A stretch of 64,000 nucleotides of DNA, from NCBI GenBank assembly GCA_963930645.1, contig CAWVNO010002578.1, positions 750,388 through 814,387 of the forward strand, in the 5' to 3' direction. The notes under the pieces were generated by a model. The model searched no databases. It was not told the DNA's origin and worked only from the letters and a program-made list of their open reading frames with translations. The stretch comes from Salticus scenicus (taxonomy: Eukaryota; Arthropoda; Arachnida; Araneae; Salticidae). Positions 1 through 9,811 of the stretch are shown here, in pieces; within the stretch, counting starts at the first letter, position 1, and each line of letters begins with the position of its first letter. A program made the position numbers and the translations under genes.

Positions 1-50
1 TAAAGGATGTTTATAAGACAGCGTTAAAAATGACCCTTAGATATATGTAA
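1..50 (+). CDS. 3' end of a paralogue of the next two genes (partial)
   Basis: An open frame enters from the window edge and stops at 48-50. Its last residues (DVYKTALK) resemble the C-termini of the proteins at 95-595 (YYKKALEDN) and 606-1112 (DYHKNVLAI). This suggests a tandem array of at least three members. Only 15 codons are visible, so this is an inference from position and a short match. Confidence 0.4.
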   Translation, partial: KDVYKTALKMTLRYM

Positions 51-94
51 GACATATAGAATGAAAAATCTGATCTGGCTATAATAAAGGCATA

Positions 95-595
95 ATGGAC
101 CATGTTAAAGAAATTATGAACGAACATAAAAAATATTACCGCGATACGGCTGTAGATTTGAAATCTTTAAATTTGGGTGAAATAATAGATAAAGATGAGT
201 TTGCGAAAGAAATGACGTCCTTAAAATCGAATATGGATAAATTAATAGACATAAATGAAGGCGTTTTCAGCATTATCGATGCTTTTACAATTTGGACTAC
301 AATAATGAATGACTGGAAATTTGATTTTATCAATCTTATACGCAAAATTCATAACGATACTAAACGGTTGAAAAAACTAGTAACTAACCCAACTGGCAAT
401 CAAATTATAGATCATGAGTGCATAGATAAATTGGAATCGTCTCTCTTATCGATGGGTTCATATCCTGACGAGGCTGAGGGTAGCTATAACCCAAGAATAC
501 ATCCACCTGATAAGCGTGATAAATATATTGCAACTTTAAAATCAACCCTAAATTTGATAGAAAATTATTATAAGAAAGCGTTAGAGGATAATTAA
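95..595 (+). CDS. Unknown 166-aa helical protein, tandem paralogue 1
   Basis: I do not recognise this protein. It is predicted to be mostly helical and charged, with no signal peptide or membrane segment. It aligns over its whole length with the next gene: shared stretches are SNMDKL/ANIDKL, FSI(I/V)DA, (N/S)DWE-like, NPT-N-IID and a C-terminal Y-IA-LKSTLNLIE-Y. The start is supported by AATAAAG at 83-89, a motif placed just before many ATGs in this window, and by agreement with the paralogue. The two genes are 10 bp apart and co-oriented. No function is proposed. Confidence 0.8.
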   Translation: MDHVKEIMNEHKKYYRDTAVDLKSLNLGEIIDKDEFAKEMTSLKSNMDKLIDINEGVFSIIDAFTIWTTIMNDWKFDFINLIRKIHNDTKRLKKLVTNPTGNQIIDHECIDKLESSLLSMGSYPDEAEGSYNPRIHPPDKRDKYIATLKSTLNLIENYYKKALEDN

Positions 596-605
596 ATAAA
601 GTATA

Positions 606-1112
606 ATGGAGTACGTGGAAAATATCATTTTTAAATATGAAGATTATTACGGTGAAATGCTTGTGGATTTGGAATTTTTAGAGACTGGGACAGTTAATAA
701 TAAAAGGTTTCAGAAAAAAGTGGAAATTTTAAAAGCAAATATTGATAAATTAATGGACAAAAATGAAAAATTTTTCAGTATTGTCGACGCTTTAGCCATT
801 TTAATTGGAATAATGAGTGACTGGGAATCTAAGTCCACTGATCAGTTACACGCAATTTATAAAAATGTCAAGCGGCTGACAGAATTAATATCAAACCCAA
901 CTGCCAATCGAATTATAGATGACAAGCACATCCAAAGATTGCAATCGTCGTTCGAATTAGTAGAGAAATATTTTCAGCATGCTAAACGGACGGCAAGCTA
1001 TTCTCCAAAGGCTTGTTCATCTGATGTACGTGATGAATATATCGCTAAATTAAAATCAACATTAAATTTAATAGAGGATTATCATAAGAATGTATTAGCA
1101 ATTACTCCATAA
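606..1112 (+). CDS. Unknown 168-aa helical protein, tandem paralogue 2
   Basis: This is the second full member of the tandem family, clearly homologous to the gene at 95-595 and of nearly equal length. Its ATG is preceded by AAATAAAG (594-601), which overlaps the upstream stop codon. So each copy seems to carry its own late-type start signal rather than relying on read-through of one message. Shared residues include the NPT-N-IID core and the LKSTLNLIE C-terminal helix. It ends 26 bp before an A/T block. The function is unknown. Confidence 0.8.
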   Translation: MEYVENIIFKYEDYYGEMLVDLEFLETGTVNNKRFQKKVEILKANIDKLMDKNEKFFSIVDALAILIGIMSDWESKSTDQLHAIYKNVKRLTELISNPTANRIIDDKHIQRLQSSFELVEKYFQHAKRTASYSPKACSSDVRDEYIAKLKSTLNLIEDYHKNVLAITP

Positions 1113-1133
1113 ATTATATATTTGTAAAACATA

Positions 1134-1138
<5 letters not shown>

Positions 1139-1178
<40 letters not shown>

Positions 1179-1187
1179 TTTTTTTTT
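1139..1187. repeat. A/T palindromic block 1
   Basis: A run 1139-1174 followed by T run 1175-1187. It separates the end of the tandem genes from R1 copy 1. Confidence 0.85.
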
Positions 1188-1723
1188 AAAGATGCCACGC
1201 CCACCCTTGAAGCTTGTCTATATTAACTATGGGTAACGTGACTACACCCTCATTGTGTCTCGCCAGCAACAGTCGTCTAGTTACTATGTCTCGTAATGTG
1301 TTTTCAGTAAGATGTACATTGACCGACTCTAGATAGTTAGATTTTTCTATAAGAGCCCATGATTTCATGAAAATCTGCAATATCTTGTCATTTGTCAGAC
1401 AAAAGTCTATAAATATCTTGTTTTCAAAGCCAATATTTTATAAATAACGCTATTTCATCCTATTTTAAAGGGAATGGGTCAGGAGCAAGTTTATGCATGA
1501 CCGTACAGTAGAAGAAATAAATTCCACTCCCACCCACCCTAATAGATATACTATATATATACTATATATATAGACTGCAGCGCCATCTACAATGATTGGC
1601 TAAAGAAATATAGCGTTAGCAGCCAACTGAGAAATATAGCTTTAGCAGCCAACTTAGAAATATAACTGTAGCGGCCAACTTAGAAATATAACTTTAGAAA
1701 TATAACTTTTGAAACCAACTGTG
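1188..1723 (+). repeat. R1 dispersed ORF-less element, copy 1 (inverted)
   Basis: This is a full-length copy of a non-coding element, in the opposite orientation to the other five copies. From the left it carries a CACGCCCACC box, a TATA-like stretch near 1221-1232, a leader (CACCCTCATTGTGTCTCGCC) and a conserved body. At the right end are short repeats of TATAGCTTTAGCAGCCAACT type, a TATATA cluster near 1547-1571 and the GCAGCGCCATCTACAATGA motif. An A/T block bounds it on each side. No credible ORF is present. If its promoter is active, transcription would run rightward through the element. Confidence 0.75.

Positions 1724-1793
<70 letters not shown>
1724..1793. repeat. A/T palindromic block 2
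   Basis: A run 1724-1757, T run 1758-1793. It is followed at once by GGGTGTGG and the promoter of the gene at 1866. Confidence 0.85.
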
Positions 1794-1796
<3 letters not shown>

Positions 1797-1797
<1 letters not shown>

Positions 1798-1865
1798 GGG
1801 TGTGGCATCGCACCGCTTTCGAGTATATATATAAGGTAGTCTCTTGCTACCCACAATCAAATAAC
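1797..1865 (+). promoter_or_regulatory. CACCC-box/TATA promoter of the 1866 gene
   Basis: GGGTGTGGC follows the A/T block and TATATATATAAGG lies at 1821-1834, about 32 bp before the ATG at 1866. This is the same box order seen upstream of most accessory genes here. Confidence 0.6.
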
Positions 1866-2195
1866 ATGGCTTTTTATAGTAATGAGCCCATATACTATGG
1901 CTATTCTCCTCGACCCAACTTCGATGCTATGAACGATGACGAACTTCAGGCGTGGTTGGAATATTCTCGTAGAGAATTGGATGCAATGAATTCTTGGGAA
2001 CGCTACAATCGGCCGAGAAAAAATTACCGTAAGCGTGCTTGGAAATCCCCTGAAGTCCCAAAGATTTCTTCGCCTGTATGCCGGATCGTGAACGGTACTT
2101 GTGCGGCTTGCGAACAAAGAAGAAAACTGTTTAAACCTGGCCAAGTCATGGGTGGTCCAGATCGTTTCTCTAGAATCAGAGAATGTGAGCGATAA
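1866..2195 (+). CDS. Unknown 109-aa basic protein
   Basis: I do not recognise it. The open frame extends upstream to 1800, but that part is the promoter, so the ATG at 1866 (MAFYSNEP) is chosen. The protein is Tyr- and Asn-rich at its N-terminus and has a basic middle (RPRKNYRKRAWK). Its C-terminal part has three cysteines (C-x6-7-C-x2-C) that could bind metal, but this is too little to name a family. It precedes the RING/membrane-protein tandem array. Confidence 0.6.
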   Translation: MAFYSNEPIYYGYSPRPNFDAMNDDELQAWLEYSRRELDAMNSWERYNRPRKNYRKRAWKSPEVPKISSPVCRIVNGTCAACEQRRKLFKPGQVMGGPDRFSRIRECER

Positions 2196-2226
2196 TAGTG
2201 ATTCATTTAAAAAAAATCAGAGGGTC

Positions 2227-2391
2227 ATGAATAAAGATATGGATTGGATGCTTATGTTATTATTTATGGTGATTGGCATGGCTATTAGTTACGTTGATTC
2301 TTACTTCAAGCAAAGTAGATTAATGATTATGTCGTCACTAATGAAATTGCTAGACAACGCCCAAAAGACTAACGATGGCCAGTCGACATGA
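2227..2391 (+). CDS. Small single-span membrane protein (54 aa)
   Basis: This 54-codon ORF begins at ATG 2227 with MNKDMDWM, followed by a hydrophobic segment (MLLFMVIGMAISYV) that should span a membrane once. It then has a polar tail. A degenerate copy lies before the next RING gene (2850-2965), so the membrane gene and the RING gene were duplicated as one unit. Its 3' end is close to or overlaps the RING gene start. The function is unknown. Confidence 0.55.
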   Translation: MNKDMDWMLMLLFMVIGMAISYVDSYFKQSRLMIMSSLMKLLDNAQKTNDGQST

Positions 2392-2398
2392 AAAAAAG

Positions 2399-2833
2399 AT
2401 GGATCCTGAATGCGTTATCTGCGGAGGCGGAGTGCCTACCGAAGAATTATTCTATACAGAGTGCGGACATCCTTATCATTTAGAATGCGTGCGAGGATTA
2501 CGTAGGCAGCGTATACGTCGTGTGGCACGCGGAAAAATAACCAAAGATCGAATAAAGCGACTAGCTCTTAAGAAAAAGATAAAAGCTAGCGGTAAAATTC
2601 CAAAAAATTTATCTTTGCCTCAATGTCCAGCCTGCAATAGATATTTTACCAGAAATGATGTCCGAAGAATAAGTCGCATGATGGGAGACACGTTGAGAAG
2701 ATGGGAACGAGAACTTAACTTGCCAGGTTCTGATAGCGATAGGTCCAGATCCAGGTCCAGATCCAGATCCAGATCAAGATCCAGGTCCAGATCAAGATCC
2801 AGATCACCTCCCAATCTTGGTGTCGTAGCTTAA
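2399..2833 (+). CDS. RING-H2 protein with Arg-Ser tail, copy 1
   Basis: A RING finger of the C3H2C3 type is likely: CVIC near residues 5-8, then C-x-H-x4-type CGHPYHLEC near 23-31, and CPAC near 80. About 45 mostly basic residues (rich in K and R) separate the two halves, an unusually long loop. The C-terminal 30 residues are Ser-Arg dipeptides ending in SPP, as in splicing-factor RS domains. RING-H2 proteins are usually E3 ubiquitin ligases, and RS domains are phosphorylated and often target nuclear speckles; both roles are inferred. The ATG at 2399 (MDPEC) is chosen over 2375 because the next copy starts there. Confidence 0.8.
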   Translation: MDPECVICGGGVPTEELFYTECGHPYHLECVRGLRRQRIRRVARGKITKDRIKRLALKKKIKASGKIPKNLSLPQCPACNRYFTRNDVRRISRMMGDTLRRWERELNLPGSDSDRSRSRSRSRSRSRSRSRSRSRSPPNLGVVA

Positions 2834-2849
2834 AAAAATTAGAGGATCG

Positions 2850-2963
2850 TTATGTTCGAATTTATGTTTATTGGCATGGCTACGTTAATTCTTACTTCAA
2901 ACAAAATAAATTAATGGTTATTTCGTCGCTAATGAAATTATTGGACCAAAGACTGACGACATG
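2850..2963 (+). pseudogene. Degenerate copy of the small membrane gene
   Basis: The DNA between the two RING genes repeats the membrane gene at 2227-2391 (GGCATGGCTA, TCTTACTTCAAACAAA, TCGTCGCTAATGAAATT). The frame is broken: the hydrophobic part and the C-terminal part lie in different frames. This is a decayed member of a tandemly duplicated two-gene unit. Confidence 0.65.
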
Positions 2964-2973
2964 AAAAAAAAAG

Positions 2974-3411
2974 ATGGATCCTGAATGCGTTGTTTGCCAA
3001 GGCGATGTGCTTACCGAAGAATTATTTTCTCCTGAGTGTGGGCATCCTTATCATTTACAATGCGCGCGAGGATTACGTAGGCAGCGTATACGTTCCGTGG
3101 CACGTGGAGACATAACCAAAGATCGAATAAAACGACTAGCTCTTAGAAAAAAGATAGGAGCTAGTGGTAAAATTCCAAAAAATTTATCTTTGCCTCAATG
3201 TCCAGCCTGCAATAGATATTTTACCAGAAAGGATATCCGAAGAATAGGTGGCAGGATGAAAGACAGGTGGCGCCTGATGGAAGCCGCGGTGAGAAGATGG
3301 CAACAAGATCGTAACTTGTCGGGCTCTGATAGCGATACGTCCAGATCAAGTTCGAGATCCAGATCAAGATCAAGATCAAGATCACCTCCCAATCTTGGTG
3401 TCGTAGTTTAA
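2974..3411 (+). CDS. RING-H2 protein with Arg-Ser tail, copy 2
   Basis: This is a close paralogue of the gene at 2399-2833, with the same starting residues (MDPECVVC), the same CGHPYHLQC and CPAC motifs and the same long basic loop. It differs by an extra helical stretch before a shorter Ser-Arg tail ending SRSPP. The nine-A run upstream of the ATG puts the upstream ATG out of frame, which supports the start at 2974. It probably arose by tandem duplication with the membrane gene, and may have a ubiquitin-ligase role like copy 1. Confidence 0.8.
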   Translation: MDPECVVCQGDVLTEELFSPECGHPYHLQCARGLRRQRIRSVARGDITKDRIKRLALRKKIGASGKIPKNLSLPQCPACNRYFTRKDIRRIGGRMKDRWRLMEAAVRRWQQDRNLSGSDSDTSRSSSRSRSRSRSRSPPNLGVVV

Positions 3412-3417
3412 AAAAGT

Positions 3418-3514
3418 ATGAAATATAAATGTGCAATTTGCCGAGAAAGGAAAGGAAATCTATTTATTGCTGAATGCAGACATCGTTTCCATGCGCAATG
3501 CGCCAATCGATTAT
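3418..3514 (+). pseudogene. RING-H2 gene copy 3, 5' part (interrupted)
   Basis: The ATG at 3418 opens a frame with CAIC and C-x-H-x2-HAQC, the first half of a RING-H2 finger like copies 1 and 2. The frame meets TTAT (3511-3514), then inserted DNA, and stops at 3520. The second half of the same gene resumes at 8479, in the same frame relative to the TTA codon at the junction. This points to one gene split by an insertion rather than two genes. Confidence 0.75.
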
Positions 3515-4496
3515 CTCTTTAAAGACGGATACGGCCCATAACGGCTTTCGTAGCAAAGGACGGAGTGGGCCGTTTTCGGCCGGAAGGAAAGAATTTAGGG
3601 GTGACAGGTATATAGGGAAAAGTTTGTGCTTGGGTGAAATACTCATTGTATCCACCATAGAAAAGAACTCTTTTAATCCTTTTGAATGCACATTGTTGAG
3701 GCAGGAGGGCGGATTAGAGATGTCAGGCGATGACAAGTGATGGATGCAAGGGGCAAGGGGGGTTAGGAGACATTTAGGATTCCACAGCTCATTTTTCTTT
3801 CTTTTTTTTCTGTCACAATGATTCATTTATGAAAAACAATTATTTACACAAACATGCATATCTGTATATATATATATATATATATACACTTAAAAATTCA
3901 AATGCATTTTTTTTTTTTTATCTTACTAAATTAGATATGTAATCTGTTAGTCTCTGGAAGTTTGTTATTAAAAAGTTGAATACTATTGTAACCATTTTTA
4001 TTTTTACACTTAATCAGCTAGAATTAATACAATTTCGCCTGTAAGTTCAAGACAACAGGGAAGAATGAAATTTTATTTTAAAGAAACTTATTATCTGTTT
4101 TTTTTTTTTCCTAAAAATTATAAAATAGTTTCTAATAATGCTAATGTTTGTTTTAATTTACCAACCGATTCTTTTAATAAGTAAGCAAACATATTTCATA
4201 TATTTAATTCAAAGTATAATATGTGCTTATTCAAATAATATGTTAATTTTTCGGTAAACTACTATTTTTTTTTTATTTTTTTTTTTTCCGAGAGAGAGAG
4301 GGGGGCGATGATTGGAATATTTATTTTTTACCACTTGATTAATTTCTTGAATGAAAGAGTGTGAATAAAAAAGTTGTTTTCTTGAAAGGCGTTTGATGTA
4401 AGCTACATTGTGTTACCTGCTCTGATTTGCATATTATTGTCATTATATTACGGCAATAGAATCTTTATGCGAATTAGAAGTTGTTTGGAACATATG

Positions 4497-4533
<37 letters not shown>

Positions 4534-4672
4534 TTCCTTAATTCTATATGCAAAAGATCGCTTATAAAGGCGCAGATGTAATATTTTTTATGAAGTGGGA
4601 TATTATATCATATACAGTATACAATATTGCATATAGGATTAATGTAGTATTCCATGGAAGGTCAGTGTTTCT

Positions 4673-4712
<40 letters not shown>

Positions 4713-4738
4713 GATAAGAATATAATATTTTAAGTAAA

Positions 4739-4779
<41 letters not shown>

Positions 4780-7700
4780 TGCAAAATACTTGCACTTTTG
4801 AGAAGAAATATTATTATAAAATTGTACATTTGAGGTACTTAAAATTATAATTAAGACGAGGAATTGTTTTTCAAAATTTTATTTTACTTCTTTCTTTTTT
4901 TTTTTCTTTTTCTTTTAATAACATATGCATTTTAATATTTTTTACAAAATTGATAAATTTCTGGAAATAAGTACAGAAATATCCGTTTGCCATATGGCAA
5001 CTAAATCAAAAGAAAAATAATAGACTTAAAAAATTAAATTACTTGAATTACATTTTCACAATTATTGTTGAACTTAAAATGGACCCTTCATGAAATGTAT
5101 CGAACATAAAATGAAAAAAATTTTAATTGATTTTTTGATATATATAAAGATTTTTTTACGGAATCTTTTACGAAAATTATTTTGTTTTAAATAAAATAAT
5201 TTTCTCAAGAATCGGTCGAGAAAATTCACTAATTGAAATAATTAACTGAAAAATTTGTGAATTTGAGAGTAAGTACAAAACATCTACCGGTCACTGGCGA
5301 ATAACTAAATTTTTTAATATTCAGGTCTTCTCGAAATGGTTCTGTAGAAGTATATATTTACTTAACATCACAAGAAAAGCTAATGGGAGTTGTATAAAGA
5401 CATATTTTTTCGTTATAATTTTATTTGAGTATATGGAAAAGAAACTATCTAGCCTCTCTTCCGCATAAATTTTTAATTTTATTCTTCTAATTATTTCAAG
5501 AGTTATTCTAGAGATTTTTGATGAAGCAATTTAAGAGAATCCTAGAGGGAGAATAACATATTTGTTCACTTTTAGGAAGATATATTCATGAGTACACTGC
5601 TTTCGAAATACCACGAAACTATTTATGCAGTGAAATGTAGAATTCGAGGAAAGTTGATTAGTGTTTTTCATTTTACATTTGAGATATAAAAAAAGTTTGA
5701 AGAAAAGACTGTCAAAGTGAAATTTATTTTAATTTTGATGATGCGACTGACGAAGGAAGTTATTAGTACAAGGGAATCAATTACACTTAAAATGTAGCTC
5801 ATTGGATAACAAAAAAAGTAGAAAATTAGAAAAATTAGAAAAAAAACCCCACTAATTAGCAAATTTTTCATTCAATAATAGTTGTCAAATCTTTCAATCA
5901 CTTGTGTCTAAAATATCGAAACATTTTACAAAATGATCTGCAAAAATTATAAATGTTTCAACAAAATTTTGACTACATAATTCATTTATATTCTATGTTT
6001 CAGTTCTTTCACAATGTATAATATGTTATCTTCTTTGAAATTCTTTCATCCAATTTTCTAAAACCCATTTTTATAAAGATTGAATCTATGTAATTTTTTT
6101 TTATTTATTATTTTCCAACGATTTTATCTCTTAAATAGTAATTATTTATTTATTTATTTTTTAAAATAAAGCATTAAAAAAATATTTCTCGATAACTTGT
6201 AAAAAAGCACTCTTATTTTTGATATTCTGAAAAATACTTGCACTTACACAAAACTGAAAAATGATTTTATTTTCAAAATCCCAAATTACTTTCATTGCTT
6301 TTAAATTCCATGTATCAACGTTTAAATATTCTCTAAAATTTTCTTAAAAAAAAAAAAAAAAAAAAATCGCACTTTAATTAACCAATACTACTACTAATAA
6401 TAATAACTTTCTAATTTTTTATCTAAAGATAATTTAGAATTTTCTGAATCTAAAGATTTATTTTTTATTTTTTTTTTTTAAACTGTGAATTCGTAATCAC
6501 AACCTAAAATGCAATACAATATTTCCGTTACCTACAGTAGTTGAGTAATGGAAGTAAAAATTATAAAAAGATCATTTTTTTATGAAACGAAATTTTATGA
6601 AAGAGTAGATTTTAGGAATTGTACTGTTATAAAAAAATTCATGAAATTTATTGGTATTAATTTTATAAATTTGAATTATGTGAAAGGATTCATTTTATGA
6701 ATATGAGTAATGCATTTCAATACCATAAAGACAGATAGCAGTTTAAAAGGTAAGATTAATAAAGTAAGATGATAAAGTTCAAGCTAGTTTGGAAATAATC
6801 TAAAATAGCTTAAAAACATAAAATTTTAGATCGAATAACGTTTCCCATTGCGTAAGGAAGTCCTTGATTCAATAAACTACCCTAAAATTAATATTTAATA
6901 TTTTGTTCTAAATTAAATTAAATTTTGGATAATATCCCCCTCCCCCGAGTATTGCGGATTTCATATTTTATCCAAAATGGTCAACTGCAACACAGCAATG
7001 GCTTTTTTTTGCAGTTTGAAAGAAATAATTCTCTCGCTCCAGTAAAACTGCTTTTTTTTTTTACAAAATTTAATTTTGTGCTAAAGGCATCCTGTAATCA
7101 TAAAAATGATTTGTAGTCTTTTGAAAAGCTTGACAAAAAATTCAGAAAATAATGATAGTTGATATGTAAATTTATTCCTTATGTTTACGAAATTGGTATT
7201 TAATTAATAATCAAAACTGAGTAATTTCCATTCACTTTCATTTAATGTAATTATTCTATATAATTAAAACTAATTCTTATATTAGTTACATATACATAAA
7301 GCGTTAAAAGAATAAATAAATAAAATAAAAATTATATAAGTTATGAAGTTTTGCTCCTCAGCAACGATTATTATACTAATTTCTTAAAATTTTCATGGCA
7401 AATATTATTATTATTTTTCAGTTGCTGCCAAAGGAAAACAAAAAGTAAAACTGTTTTTATTGTCTAACTTGTCTGAAAGAAACAGGTCTCATTTACTAAA
7501 AGAATTTTATGATTAAACTAATTTTAATAATTTATATAAATAAGTGTACCGTAATAATACATCGTAATGATCAAAGTTTCTTAAAAATTTATTTAAATAA
7601 CATGGCATAGAAGTTCCATTCGAAAATTTAGAGCACGAAAAAGGGAAAAACCAAATACTTAATTTTGGAATGCTAACAAAATTTAAAGCGAAATAACGAA

Positions 7701-8478
7701 AAGAATAAACCATTGGAAAAAATATATATATAACGCGTTTAACTTTTTTATTTTGTTTTTCTTTCTGTGCCTTTCAAATATTTTCAATATGCAAATCTTA
7801 AATTAGGATAATTTTAAGTGATTGTCCGGTAAATCTAGTGATTACACAATTGTTATATTTTTTATTATTTATTTATTTTTTTCTATTTTGATGTCAAATA
7901 AACAAATGAATAAATAACAGTTACACTAGACAATTATAAAAAGATTATTATTAATATACGTTAGAAAATCGATGTTTCTCTTGCATAACTTCTCATTGTT
8001 TTATAGACAAGAAATGGAATAATAATAATAATAATAATAATAAATTCTTGCTTGAAAAATGCAAATGTTAAATTAAATATCTTATTTAAAATTTGTGTGT
8101 TTCCTTTATAAAAAAATATTATTGAAAAAGAAATTATTATCTCAAAAAGTTTCAATCAACAAGACTTAATTTAATAAGTACTTTCTTTCAAAATAAAAAT
8201 ATCATCTAGTATGTTATTATCAATCTCTTCTAAGTTATAATTCGCTACGCTTTACCGTTACATAGAAAATCCCCCTTTCCCCAAGTCTCTTATAATCCGG
8301 CTTCATTGTCTAGTAAAAATGTAGGAGAACGTTTTGACAGATGCTACCCCACCTTCTTTTAGAAATTTCGTGGTGACAGAGATAACGAAAACTGGACGAG
8401 TCCAATTTCATTTTCACAATGCAAAATTCTCCCGTCTTTAAAGGTTAGAAAATCGAGCTTGGTCCCGTCTCTAAAGGG
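3515..8478. mobile_element. 4.96-kb non-coding insertion with piggyBac-like ends
   Basis: The left end reads CTCTTTAAAGACGG. The right end, read inward on the other strand, reads CCCTTTAGAGACGG: 12 of 14 match. TTAA follows the right end (8479-8482) and TTAT precedes the left (3511-3514), close to the TTAA target duplication of the piggyBac superfamily. A second copy of the left-end core lies just inside the right end (8432-8443). The interior is AT-rich, with microsatellites (TA near 3868 and 4500, GAGAGAG near 4292, TAA near 8022) and no long ORF or recognisable transposase. Composition and gene density differ sharply from the flanks, suggesting a non-autonomous or decayed host element. Confidence 0.7.
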
Positions 8479-8811
8479 TTAAATAATAAACGAAAACGGA
8501 ACACTTCGAATAAAAAAGCCTCCAATAAATATTCTAAGGGATCAAATGTATCCAAATTGCCACCTTGCCCATCTTGTAAAAAACGCCTTACTAGAAAAGA
8601 TATCAGAAAGATGCTCAACTTGAAACAGTCAGAAAAATTTGAGCAATTACATGGCCTGGATTATTCAGACTCTGAACTCTATTATTCTGATTTGGATTAC
8701 ACAGGCCTCAACGATTCAGATTTTTACAGCGATCGGTCCAGTTCCAGATCAAGATCTAGATCTCCACCCAGATCACCACCACCTAGCATACAACCATTAG
8801 TATATTTGTAG
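8479..8811 (+). pseudogene. RING-H2 gene copy 3, 3' part (interrupted)
   Basis: The frame from 8479 encodes a basic stretch, CPSC (second half of the RING), a TRKDIRKM motif matching TRKDIRRI of copy 2, an acidic Tyr/Asp-rich segment and a short Ser-Arg tail followed by Pro-rich SPPRSPPP. It has no ATG of its own at the expected place. It is the missing end of the gene beginning at 3418. Part of it might still be expressed from an internal codon, but the RING would be incomplete. Confidence 0.7.
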
Positions 8812-8825
8812 TAAAACAAGCAACG

Positions 8826-9041
8826 ATGAACCTCAAAACAATATTATGCGGAACACTTCTATTTATAATAGCAATGAATGTTATTATGTACTCTTATCTA
8901 ATTTATACTATAAATACTACCACGACGAGTCAGTCAGGGGGAGATATTGTAAAAGCTCATACAGTAGCAGTTTATGCCCAATTCATAATGCAATTTTTAC
9001 AATTGACGTTTGCTGGTCTTTTAATGTATGAGTCATGGTAA
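8826..9041 (+). CDS. Small two-span membrane protein (71 aa)
   Basis: Two hydrophobic segments (near residues 5-28 and 48-66) flank a polar loop rich in Thr and Ser. It is homologous to the 70-aa protein at 60532-60744: both begin MNL, have Y-YL-Y-I after the first span and a Y-Q-Q-LQL-L-A-G-L-Y second span. Like that gene it could encode a small virion envelope or entry-complex component, but no function can be assigned from sequence. Confidence 0.65.
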   Translation: MNLKTILCGTLLFIIAMNVIMYSYLIYTINTTTTSQSGGDIVKAHTVAVYAQFIMQFLQLTFAGLLMYESW

Positions 9042-9083
9042 CATGTAGTTGTAAAGTCTCAACTTAAATTTCTACTAACCAAC

Positions 9084-9086
<3 letters not shown>

Positions 9087-9152
<66 letters not shown>
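9087..9152. repeat. A/T palindromic block 3
   Basis: A run 9087-9118, T run 9119-9152. It lies between the membrane gene and the AlkB promoter. Confidence 0.85.
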
Positions 9153-9155
<3 letters not shown>

Positions 9156-9195
9156 GTGACCTTGGATATTCTTTCAAGGTCATAATAAATAAAAT

Positions 9196-9239
9196 TTAGT
9201 ATAAATAGAAGAACTTGACTCAGTAATATTATTATTAAC
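9196..9239 (+). promoter_or_regulatory. TATA promoter of the AlkB gene
   Basis: TATAAATA at 9200-9207 lies 33 bp before the ATG at 9240, a typical spacing for a host-type TATA promoter. Confidence 0.5.
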
Positions 9240-9806
9240 ATGTCCGATTTAAATGTAACGTTCGATTCCAGCTTCATTTCAAAACCTGGTAAATATTTAA
9301 ATTTGTTGGAGAAGGAAATAGTTTATATAAAAAATTATAAAATTTATCACACGCATTCTGTTCCCCGTCTCGTGGCTGGCTATGGCGACAACAGTTTCAT
9401 AACCTATTCGTATTCTGGCACAAATGTTCCAGCCAAAGTATGGACGCCAACGCTATTTCGCATTAAACAGATGGTGGAATTGACTACTAATTATAAATAT
9501 AATTTCTGTTTGGTTAATAAATATCGTAACGGATATGATAGTATTGGAAAACATAAAGACGATGAAACAGACATTGCTGCTGATTCACCCATAGCATGCG
9601 TTAGTTTTGGTCAAGAGAGAAAATTCAAATTTTCAAAGTTGGGTGCTAAGCCAGTCTATTATAACATGACGAGTGGTAGCTTAATGGTAATGCGCCCACC
9701 AACCAACAAATATTGGTTTCATGAAATATCAAAAGAACCAGAAAAAATAGGTGTCCGCATAAGCTTAACATTCAGAAAATTAGACAAAGGCATCAATTAT
9801 AGGTAA
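9240..9806 (+). CDS. AlkB-like 2-oxoglutarate/Fe(II) dioxygenase
   Basis: The 188-aa protein shows the AlkB fold signature. N-Y-Y-NGYDSIGKHKDDE supplies the iron-binding H-x-D (residues about 101-103). WFHEI supplies the distal histidine. RISLTFR carries the arginines that bind 2-oxoglutarate and the substrate pocket. PRL-A-YGD near residue 40 also fits the nucleotide-recognition lid. Members of this family remove alkyl groups from DNA or RNA; in viruses they are proposed to repair or de-modify viral nucleic acid. Length is normal for a single-domain AlkB. It has its own TATA promoter and is followed by a tandem-repeat region. Confidence 0.88.
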   Translation: MSDLNVTFDSSFISKPGKYLNLLEKEIVYIKNYKIYHTHSVPRLVAGYGDNSFITYSYSGTNVPAKVWTPTLFRIKQMVELTTNYKYNFCLVNKYRNGYDSIGKHKDDETDIAADSPIACVSFGQERKFKFSKLGAKPVYYNMTSGSLMVMRPPTNKYWFHEISKEPEKIGVRISLTFRKLDKGINYR

Positions 9807-9811
9807 TGCAA

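Noticed and set aside
1186..1380. 64-aa ORF inside R1 copy 1, and similar ORFs in other R1 copies
   Set aside because: Reading frames differ between copies and run through the promoter and A/T block, so they are not conserved proteins.
4548..8155. Short ORFs within the inserted element (4548, 5668, 6925, 7513, 7961)
   Set aside because: All are low-complexity, AT-driven and lack any domain or start signal. None resembles a transposase.
9059..9277. ORFs encoded by A/T blocks (poly-Lys/poly-Phe) at many sites
   Set aside because: These are homopolymer readings of the blocks and appear on both strands.
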